Below are positions 1-4,706 of a DNA stretch of 5,021 nt, piece after piece. The position numbers were made by a program, and so were the translations under genes. The first letter of the stretch is position 1. Each line of letters begins with the position of its first letter. The notes under the pieces were generated by a model. That model saw nothing but the letters and a program-made list of their open reading frames with translations, was not told where the DNA came from and ran no database searches. The DNA is from Treponema sp. (GTDB lineage: Bacteria; Spirochaetota; Spirochaetia; Treponematales; Breznakiellaceae), in NCBI GenBank assembly GCA_009784995.1, contig WQXE01000137.1, forward strand, positions 1 to 5,021, read 5' to 3'.

Positions 1-75
1 CGAGAGTGACGGGACTTGAACCCGCGATCTCCGGCGTGACAGGCCAGCGCGATAAACCAACTTCGCTACACCCCC
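1..75 (-). tRNA. tRNA-Asp (anticodon GTC)
   Basis: Read on the minus strand, this folds into a complete cloverleaf of 75 nt. The 7-bp acceptor stem GGGGGTG/CACTCTC contains two G-U pairs. The D arm is GCGA/TCGC with the GG pair in its loop. The anticodon stem CTGGC/GCCGG carries the loop CTGTCAC, so the anticodon is GTC (plus-strand 38-40) and decodes Asp codons GAY. The T arm has the expected TTCAAGT loop. The discriminator base is G, as usual for tRNA-Asp, and lies at position 1. Whether CCA is encoded cannot be seen because the window ends there. It is transcribed divergently from proS. Confidence 0.96.
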
Positions 76-86
76 AAGGTCTCTTT

Positions 87-115
87 AACATATCAAAAAA
101 TAAAAATTAAGTCAA
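87..115 (-). promoter_or_regulatory. Sigma-70-type promoter of tRNA-Asp
   Basis: On the minus strand there is a -35 box TTGACT (110-115, five of six consensus bases), exactly 17 bp of T-rich spacer, and a -10 box TATGTT (87-92, four of six). Transcription would begin only a few bases before the mature tRNA 5' end at 75, as expected for a tRNA gene with a short leader. The spacing and position make this a good call, although no experimental start is known. Confidence 0.7.
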
Positions 116-129
116 GTGTTTCTTTAAAT

Positions 130-157
130 TTGTCTGTATTTTCAAAAGATATATAAA
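130..157 (+). promoter_or_regulatory. Candidate proS promoter
   Basis: A -35-like TTGTCT (130-135) is followed after 16 bp by a -10-like TATAAA (152-157). The predicted start near 164 leaves a leader of only about a dozen bases before the ATG at 177, and no Shine-Dalgarno-like purine run is visible in it. The region is AT-rich, so a chance match is possible. Confidence 0.45.
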
Positions 158-176
158 TTGATACACTAACCATACT

Positions 177-2012
177 ATGAATTATTCAAACGCATTTATA
201 CCCACACTCAGGGAAGTCCCCGCAGACGCGGTAATCGCAAGCCACAGGCTCATGTTCCGCGCGGGGCTTTTACGCAAACTTGCCAACGGGCTTTTTGCCT
301 ACCTACCCCTTGGGCTTCGATCCTTTCGCAAGGTAGAAAAGATCGTACGAGAAGAGATGGACGCCATTGGCGCTCTTGAAATAAAACCGACAGTTGTTGT
401 CCCCGGCGAATTATGGAAGGAATCAGGCCGTTGGGACGCGATGGGACAGTCGCTTCTGCGTGTAAAAAACCGTCTGGATAACGATTTTGTCGTTTCACCG
501 ACTGCCGAAGAAGCGTTTACCGCAATCGTGCGTGACGAACTTTCCAGTTACCGTCAGCTGCCGCTCGCGCTCTATCAAATTAATACCAAGTTCCGCGATG
601 AAGTCCGCCCGCGTTACGGAGTGATGCGAGGGCGCGAGTTTGTAATGAAAGACGCCTATTCATGGCACGCAGATGAAAAAAGCCTTGATGATACTTACCA
701 GGCGATGGGACGCGCGTACCGCCAGATTTTTAAACGATGCGGGCTTTCTGTCATTCCGGTAAAAGCCGATTCGGGCGCGATGGGAGGCAGCGGTTCGGAA
801 GAGTTTATGGTAGAAAGTGATGTCGGCGATAATACGTTGATTTTATGCAAGTGCGGTTACGCGGCAAATGTAGAAAAAGCATCCTGCGCGCAAGATTTTG
901 CCGCGCAAGCTTCGATTGAAGACGCGAAAGCCGCTGCAGCGAATACTCCAGCGTTTGAAAAAATTGACACACCAAATGTAAAAACAATCGATGAACTTTG
1001 CGATTTTTTAAAAACAAAACCACAGTCATTTATTAAAACGTTGATATATCGAGCTGTCAATGTCGAAATCGATCTTTCTTCCGCTCCCGGATGCGGTAAA
1101 TTGGAAAGAACAAAACCATCTAAAGACGCGCCTGAAGTTTATACCGAGGCTTTTTTTGCGGTAGCAATAAGAGGCGACCTTGATGTAAACGAAGTAAAAC
1201 TTGCTGCGATTCTTAAAGCAAGCGAAGTAACTCTCGCCTCTGATGCTGATGTTATACGCCTTACAAACGCGCCTGTAGGATTTGCAGGACCTGTGGGTTT
1301 AAACACTCTTCCGCTTGTAATCGATCATTCTGTAACAGCGATGAATGACGCTGTCACAGGCGCGCTCACAAAAGATTTACATTACAAACACGCCGCTTAC
1401 GGCAGAGATTTTAACGCATGGATGATCGAAGATTTACGCACCGTAAAGATGGGAGATAAATGTTCGATTTGCGGCGGTGAATTGTACATAAAAATGGGGA
1501 ACGAACTGGGTCATATTTTTAAACTTGGTTATAAATATACCCGTTCTATGAATGTAAGTTTCCTAGACGAAAATGGAAAAAGCCAAATACCAACGATGGG
1601 TTGTTATGGCATCGGTGTCGATCGCACGCTTGCTTCCGTTATCGAAGAACACCACGATGAGACAGGAATTATCTGGCCAATATCTGTCGCGCCTTTCCAT
1701 GTAATTATCGTTCCAATTAAATATAACGGTACGATGAAAGAAGTGTCAGACAAACTTGTTAATGATCTAACCGCCGCAGGCATCGAAGTTTTACTTGATG
1801 ATCGAGATGAAAGACCCGGCGTAAAATTCAATGACGCAGACCTAACGGGAATTCCCTACCGTGTTGTTGTCGGAGACAAGGGTCTATCACAACAGCCGCC
1901 TGTCGTCGAAGTAAAACGCCGAGGTGAAAAAGATAGTTTTATGTTAGATCTCGATAAGGCGGCTGGCGAGCTTATCGGAAGAATTAAAGAAGAATTAAAA
2001 CAATTTATGTAG
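177..2012 (+). CDS. proS: Prolyl-tRNA synthetase (bacterial type, with insertion editing domain)
   Basis: This class II aminoacyl-tRNA synthetase joins proline to tRNA-Pro in the cytosol. The 611 residues show the bacterial ProRS order. The N-terminal start is 'TLREVPADAVIASHRLM' and a motif 1 region lies near residues 60-80. Next come 'PTAEE' (108-112) and motif 2 from FRDEVRPR to MKDAY (139-160). The insertion (INS) editing domain spans roughly 230-420, with the conserved Lys at 287 in FIKTL and a GFAGPVG stretch. Motif 3 is GCYGIGVDR (from 475) and a C-terminal anticodon-binding domain runs from about 500. The family is usually about 570 residues; most of the extra length is in INS, near 292-318, just after FIKTLIYRAV. 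Cys pairs at 224/226 and 429/432 resemble the zinc-knuckle pairs of related ProRSs, but the first is CxC instead of CxxC. An in-frame TGA at 159-161 leaves ATG 177 as the only reasonable start. The 3' end overlaps the convergent Crp-like gene by 8 bp. Confidence 0.97.
   Translation: MNYSNAFIPTLREVPADAVIASHRLMFRAGLLRKLANGLFAYLPLGLRSFRKVEKIVREEMDAIGALEIKPTVVVPGELWKESGRWDAMGQSLLRVKNRLDNDFVVSPTAEEAFTAIVRDELSSYRQLPLALYQINTKFRDEVRPRYGVMRGREFVMKDAYSWHADEKSLDDTYQAMGRAYRQIFKRCGLSVIPVKADSGAMGGSGSEEFMVESDVGDNTLILCKCGYAANVEKASCAQDFAAQASIEDAKAAAANTPAFEKIDTPNVKTIDELCDFLKTKPQSFIKTLIYRAVNVEIDLSSAPGCGKLERTKPSKDAPEVYTEAFFAVAIRGDLDVNEVKLAAILKASEVTLASDADVIRLTNAPVGFAGPVGLNTLPLVIDHSVTAMNDAVTGALTKDLHYKHAAYGRDFNAWMIEDLRTVKMGDKCSICGGELYIKMGNELGHIFKLGYKYTRSMNVSFLDENGKSQIPTMGCYGIGVDRTLASVIEEHHDETGIIWPISVAPFHVIIVPIKYNGTMKEVSDKLVNDLTAAGIEVLLDDRDERPGVKFNDADLTGIPYRVVVGDKGLSQQPPVVEVKRRGEKDSFMLDLDKAAGELIGRIKEELKQFM
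1952..1977. repeat. 7-bp perfect inverted repeat near the convergent gene ends
   Basis: CGATAAG (1952-1958) and CTTATCG (1971-1977) can form a 7-bp stem with a 12-nt loop inside the last codons of proS. It is not followed at once by a T-run on either strand; on the minus strand a short T-run appears only some way further on. It is therefore not a standard intrinsic terminator. It is the only clear hairpin near the point where the two convergent genes meet. Confidence 0.35.
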
Positions 2013-3225
2013 TCCTTGCATGTTTATAATCCCTTATTGAATTATCTTTCTTTTGCATACTGCGGTAATACTCGGCTTCCTTAAAAATTTCAAAAACATT
2101 ATTTAAAAATATTTTATCGTTATTAATCGATATTTTTTTTGATGAAAGAAATTTAACGTAATCTTCACTGCCTTTTTTAATAGTAATACCTGCCATTCCC
2201 TGTAATTCATTAAAACCAAAACTGCATTGATAGGGCTCGTTTGATTTTAAATCGACACGGTTTTTTTCCAGCTGTATAATCAACGCATCATAAAGGCGGC
2301 CTAACGGGTTTTCGATAAATGTATTATCAAGCTGCCTGTACAAAAGCCAAATACGTTCCGACATTATACCTGTAAGTTTTACAACCATATCAGGCTGTTC
2401 GTTAATAAGTTTGGAAAAGTTCTCGCGGTTTACAGCTAACAATTTGCAGTCTTCGTAAATTTCTGCGGTAGCTGCCCTGGGTTTATCCTCCAGCATTGCC
2501 ATTTCGCCGAAAATATCACTTTTTCCAAGAACCGCTAAAACTATCTCCTGGTTATTTACCATCTTTGTAATCTTTACAGAACCGCTTTGAATAATATATA
2601 GATTGTGTCCTTTTTCACCTTCGGCAAAAAGCAGGCAGTCTTTTGGATATGTTTGCATCATTACATTTACAGGGTAAGAAGGCCTGTCAACAGTAGCTTT
2701 TGGCAATAAATTATCAATTTTTGTTTTAATTTCGCTGTTATTTTCTGCATCAGGATAATTTACTAAGTATTGCTGATACGAATATACTGCCTGATTTATT
2801 TTTCCGCTCTTTTCATAATATTCACCTAACTTAGAAAGTATAGAAGAATCTTCAACAGACGTGCTTTTTAACATTTGATGAGACAAATGATCGTTTAATT
2901 CACGCAGCCGAATAGAAAATTGCTTAATATTTTTAATTGCTACAGAACTTGCTTTACTTATAAGTTCGCCGTATTGTTTGCGTTCTACTACAAGCAAAAC
3001 AACATCGGTAACTGCAACAGCCGACTCAATATAACCATGACCTGCCATAACAGAAACAACTCCGAACATGTCCCCGGGACCTGCGGCATTTCCAACCATA
3101 TCTCCTGTATTACGAAATACCCGTACCCTGCCTTCTTTAATTATAAAAAATTTATCCGCATTCGGTTTTACTTCTACAAAGATATACGAATCTTTTGAAA
3201 GTTTTAAAATAACAGGTTGAAACAT
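2005..3225 (-). CDS. Crp/Fnr-like protein with two cyclic-nucleotide-binding domains and a TPR-like segment
   Basis: A 406-residue cytosolic protein. Residues about 10-100 form a first cNMP-binding-like beta roll whose phosphate-binding cassette is degenerate: after GDMFG there is no Glu, and no Arg in the GYIESAVA stretch. Residues about 123-157 (LGEYYEKSGKINQAVYSYQQ) read as a tetratricopeptide-type helical hairpin. Residues about 188-285 form a second cNBD with an intact cassette, FGEMAML (239-245) and PRAATAE (249-255, Arg250), so it should bind cAMP or a related ligand. A dimerisation-type helix follows, then a Crp-like winged helix near 335-375 (FNELQGMAGITIKKGSEDYV). By family, a nucleotide-responsive transcription factor is likely, but targets are unknown and the HTH is not textbook. 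The ATG at 3225 has a GAGGGAAG Shine-Dalgarno that overlaps the stop region of the upstream gene, 9 bp away, so the two are probably co-transcribed. Confidence 0.9.
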   Translation of the reverse strand: MFQPVILKLSKDSYIFVEVKPNADKFFIIKEGRVRVFRNTGDMVGNAAGPGDMFGVVSVMAGHGYIESAVAVTDVVLLVVERKQYGELISKASSVAIKNIKQFSIRLRELNDHLSHQMLKSTSVEDSSILSKLGEYYEKSGKINQAVYSYQQYLVNYPDAENNSEIKTKIDNLLPKATVDRPSYPVNVMMQTYPKDCLLFAEGEKGHNLYIIQSGSVKITKMVNNQEIVLAVLGKSDIFGEMAMLEDKPRAATAEIYEDCKLLAVNRENFSKLINEQPDMVVKLTGIMSERIWLLYRQLDNTFIENPLGRLYDALIIQLEKNRVDLKSNEPYQCSFGFNELQGMAGITIKKGSEDYVKFLSSKKISINNDKIFLNNVFEIFKEAEYYRSMQKKDNSIRDYKHARTT

Positions 3226-3234
3226 TTACTTCCC

Positions 3235-3702
3235 TCACTTTTCTTTTGCAAATCGCAGCCCCGCAGTAACTCCTGCGCCCCAAAGATACGGATAACCAAG
3301 GCGAAACGCCGGCTCCAAATAAATAAACCTTGAAAAATTAAAACGACAGCCGGTTGTTAAACCAGCAGAAATCATAAAATGAGTTTCATCATAAATAGAA
3401 ATAATAACACATCCGCCTTCTGTCTGAATAAAAGGACGCACCCTGCCTGTACTAAGATATGTACGCAGAAGCAGTCTAGGTTCTATTACATTTACATTAT
3501 TCAAATCATTATGAAAGGAACTCTTTGCAGCAACGCAAAAAAAACTATTTACATCAAGCCCTAAAGTTAAATCAACAGAAATTACCATATTATTATATGA
3601 ATTGCCATTCAATTCATTACCCACCCCGGCAAAAAAACTATCAATCCCAAAAACAGAAACAACAGTGAATAAACAAAAAACTCCAAAAAATATTTTCTTC
3701 AT
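3235..3702 (-). CDS. Small exported beta-rich protein, probable outer-membrane barrel
   Basis: A 155-residue protein I do not recognise at family level. It begins MKKIFFGVFCLFTVVSVFG, a good Sec signal peptide with likely cleavage near residue 19-20. The rest alternates polar and hydrophobic residues in short strands joined by Gly/Asn turns, for example near 39-48, 73-82, 109-121 (FMISAGLTTGCRF) and 140-151 (LWGAGVTAGLRF). That pattern fits a small eight-stranded outer-membrane barrel. The hydrophobic-strand ending RF is followed by AKEK, so the usual terminal Phe is not at the very end. Its start ATG (3700-3702) is preceded by the purine run AAGGAAAGAGAG. It is the first gene of a probable two-gene operon with the Crp-like gene 9 bp downstream. 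No strong promoter is obvious in the 73-bp divergent gap to the toxin-antitoxin genes. Envelope location is inferred. Confidence 0.85.
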   Translation of the reverse strand: MKKIFFGVFCLFTVVSVFGIDSFFAGVGNELNGNSYNNMVISVDLTLGLDVNSFFCVAAKSSFHNDLNNVNVIEPRLLLRTYLSTGRVRPFIQTEGGCVIISIYDETHFMISAGLTTGCRFNFSRFIYLEPAFRLGYPYLWGAGVTAGLRFAKEK

Positions 3703-3724
3703 TGTTTACTCTCTTTCCTTTTCA

Positions 3725-3753
3725 TTGCCACTTTCCTTTTTTTATGCTATATT
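3725..3753 (+). promoter_or_regulatory. Strong sigma-70-type promoter of the toxin-antitoxin operon
   Basis: The -35 box TTGCCA (3725-3730) and -10 box TATATT (3748-3753) each match the consensus at five of six positions and are separated by exactly 17 bp. A TGC just before the -10 gives an extended -10. Transcription should start near 3760, about 16 nt before the antitoxin ATG. The T-rich spacer also lies in the leader of the divergent barrel-like gene, so regulation of one side may affect the other. Confidence 0.68.
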
Positions 3754-3777
3754 TAATGTATTATGGAGGCATGCCAT
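3754..3777 (+). promoter_or_regulatory. Palindromic candidate operator over the start site and RBS
   Basis: Two small inverted repeats lie just downstream of the -10 box. TAAT-GT-ATTA covers 3754-3763, at the expected transcription start. The perfect 8-bp palindrome GGCATGCC (3768-3775) fills the gap between the ribosome-binding site and the ATG, and sits inside a wider ATGG-N7-CCAT (3763-3777). TA operons are normally autorepressed by antitoxin or complex binding to palindromes at the promoter, so these are reasonable operator candidates. Binding is inferred, not shown. Confidence 0.4.
3765..3769 (+). promoter_or_regulatory. Shine-Dalgarno sequence GGAGG fixing the antitoxin start
   Basis: GGAGG lies 6 nt before the ATG at 3776, an ideal spacing. 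The same reading frame is open back to 3602, but the upstream part encodes low-complexity residues antisense to the signal-peptide end of the divergent gene. This site and the promoter just before it show that translation starts at 3776. Confidence 0.85.
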
Positions 3778-4078
3778 GACCCAACAGGCTGAACTACAGA
3801 GAAAAATTGACAAAATTCCCCCAAAATACTTTGGAGAAGTCATCGATTTTTTAGGATATATACAGCACAAGGCGCAACAGGAAGCAAATAACATTGAACA
3901 GGAAGAACGCAAAGTGAATATACAAAAAAGCAGTGACGGAAAACTCATTCTTACAAAGGAAGCACTAGATGAAATGATCAAAAATTCGCCGCTTTCAAAA
4001 TCGCTTTCAGGGATTTTACATACTGACATGACTATCGAACAAATCCGTGAAGAAAGGTTAGCAAGACAATTAAAATGA
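3776..4078 (+). CDS. Antitoxin of a PIN-type toxin-antitoxin module (DUF2281-like N-terminus)
   Basis: A 100-residue, charged protein. Residues 5-33 (LQRKIDKIPPKYFGEVIDFL and the next few) match the helical pattern of the DUF2281 family, in which a 'lP.....ev.dFl..l' motif is common and which is often found beside PIN toxins. The C-terminal part, SLSGILHTDMTIEQIREERL (76-95), is the type of flexible helix that wraps and blocks a PIN active site. By family it neutralises the downstream ribonuclease in the cytosol and probably helps repress its own promoter. Its N-terminus is not the AbrB-like fold of classical VapB, so the DNA-binding part is not certain. Its TGA overlaps the toxin ATG (ATGA, 4075-4078), indicating translational coupling. 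The start is set by a GGAGG ribosome-binding site. Confidence 0.88.
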   Translation: MTQQAELQRKIDKIPPKYFGEVIDFLGYIQHKAQQEANNIEQEERKVNIQKSSDGKLILTKEALDEMIKNSPLSKSLSGILHTDMTIEQIREERLARQLK

Positions 4079-4494
4079 AAAAAGCTTTGATTGACACTAA
4101 TATCGCGCTTGATATTCTGCTTAATCGCAAACCATTTTACGAAAAATCTATAGCTGTTCTTGTATTGGCAGAAAAGGGAATTATTTCCGGATATATTTCC
4201 GCTTCGGCTATAACAGATATCTTTTATCTTTCTCAAAAAGACCTTGGAAAAAAAGACGCAAAAGAAGCTCTTAAAAAACTTTTTACCGCATTCAAACCAG
4301 CGACTGTAACGGACAATCATATATACCAAGCGTTTGATCTTGATTGGGATGATTTTGAAGATTCTGTTCAATACATTGTGGGTGAAAGCCTTTCCGTTGA
4401 TTATATCGTTACCCGCAATACTAAGGATTATATTTCCAGCACCATTCCCGCTGTTACACCGCAAGAGTTTATTCAGGTTATTTCTGTTATATAA
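4075..4494 (+). CDS. PIN-domain ribonuclease toxin (VapC-like, PIN_3 type)
   Basis: A 139-residue PIN-fold protein covering the whole domain, with no extra segments. The acidic metal-binding positions are visible: Asp7 in IDTNIALD, with Asp13 near it, Asp48 in SASAITDIFYL, the cluster Asp93/Glu95/Asp96 in DDFEDSVQ, and Asp118 in IVTRNTKDY. The C-terminal 'TPQEFI' is also typical of this subfamily. By family these are Mg-dependent endoribonucleases that cut tRNA, rRNA or mRNA and slow growth when the antitoxin is lost; the RNA target here cannot be read from the sequence. All catalytic residues look intact, so the module is probably active. It overlaps the antitoxin by 4 bp and has no strong Shine-Dalgarno of its own (only AGG about 16 nt upstream), consistent with coupled, lower expression than the antitoxin. 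Confidence 0.93.
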   Translation: MKKALIDTNIALDILLNRKPFYEKSIAVLVLAEKGIISGYISASAITDIFYLSQKDLGKKDAKEALKKLFTAFKPATVTDNHIYQAFDLDWDDFEDSVQYIVGESLSVDYIVTRNTKDYISSTIPAVTPQEFIQVISVI

Positions 4495-4591
4495 AATCAT
4501 TTACTCCTCAAACCTCCTTCCCAAAAATCCATCTCCCTCACCGCCGTTACCCGACCTCATTCCCAAAAAAACAATCAAGAATTTCTACCAC
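4495..4591. other. G-poor, C-rich spacer after the toxin gene
   Basis: This stretch has only a few G residues on the plus strand and many short C-runs, so the minus strand is G-rich. It includes GG-AA-GG-A-GG-TTTGA-GG (minus strand, 4506-4521), a weak two-tetrad quadruplex pattern that also contains a perfect Shine-Dalgarno-like AAGGAGG (4513-4519). I see no gene here on the plus strand and no hairpin with a T-run that would end toxin transcription. Confidence 0.45.
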
Positions 4592-4632
4592 GTACTCTCA
4601 ACGAGCCCGTTAGGGCGAAGTTTCAAGAGTAC
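4592..4632. repeat. Long branched-stem inverted repeat
   Basis: GTACTCT (4592-4598) pairs perfectly with AGAGTAC (4626-4632). Inside, AAC (4600-4602) can pair with GTT (4620-4622), and GCCC (4605-4608) with GGGC (4613-4616) around a GTTA loop. The GA/GAA bases left between the inner stems could form an internal loop. The 41-nt unit is thus a coaxial hairpin on either strand. No T-run follows closely on either side, so it is not a classical terminator. It resembles an intergenic palindromic (REP-like) unit more than a gene; that class is an inference. Confidence 0.6.
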
Positions 4633-4667
4633 CACACGAACCCATACCTTCGGTATGCACACGAACC
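4633..4667. repeat. Hairpin exactly bracketed by a 10-bp direct repeat
   Basis: The direct repeat CACACGAACC occurs at 4633-4642 and again at 4658-4667. Between them, with no base left over, lies a perfect 6-bp hairpin, CATACC-TTC-GGTATG (4643-4657). The unit starts immediately after the 41-nt inverted repeat at 4592-4632, so the two form one continuous array. The exact abutting of repeat, hairpin and repeat argues for a defined element, but I cannot tell its family from one copy. Confidence 0.65.
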
Positions 4668-4668
4668 T

Positions 4669-4687
4669 GTTATTCGAAAGCGATAAC
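4669..4687. repeat. Third hairpin of the intergenic array
   Basis: GTTAT-t-CG (4669-4676) pairs with CG-ATAAC (4681-4687) around an AAAG loop, giving a 7-bp stem with one bulged T. It lies one base after the 10-bp direct repeat and 19 bp before the end of the minus-strand surface-protein gene. It could stall or protect the 3' end of that transcript, though it lacks a following T-run in that direction. Confidence 0.5.
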
Positions 4688-4706
4688 TGATACCTTAATT
4701 ACCAAA

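Noticed and set aside
2920..3198. Plus-strand open frame of 92 codons opposite the Crp-like gene
   Set aside because: It is antisense to the first cNBD, has no ribosome-binding site, and its Asn/Tyr/Cys/Phe-rich composition is typical of a shadow frame.
3602..3775. N-terminal extension of the antitoxin frame back to an ATG at 3602
   Set aside because: The frame is open, but the strong promoter (3725-3753) and GGAGG (3765-3769) lie inside it and point to the ATG at 3776. The extra residues are antisense to the signal-peptide end of the divergent gene and have no domain-like pattern.
4565..4632. Intrinsic terminator for the minus-strand surface-protein gene made of the 4592-4632 hairpin and the T-run at 4565-4571
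   Set aside because: The T-run lies about 20 bases beyond the stem, too far for a standard Rho-independent terminator, and no other stem abuts it.
4633..4667. CRISPR-like repeat-spacer-repeat unit
   Set aside because: There are only two 10-bp repeats and the 'spacer' is itself a perfect palindrome. There are no further units and no cas genes, so this is not a CRISPR array.
4334..4690. Plus-strand open frame of 118 codons running from the toxin gene into the intergenic hairpins
   Set aside because: It is out of frame with the clearly recognised PIN toxin, has no ribosome-binding site, and its C-terminal part is Pro/Ser-rich sequence from the C-rich spacer.
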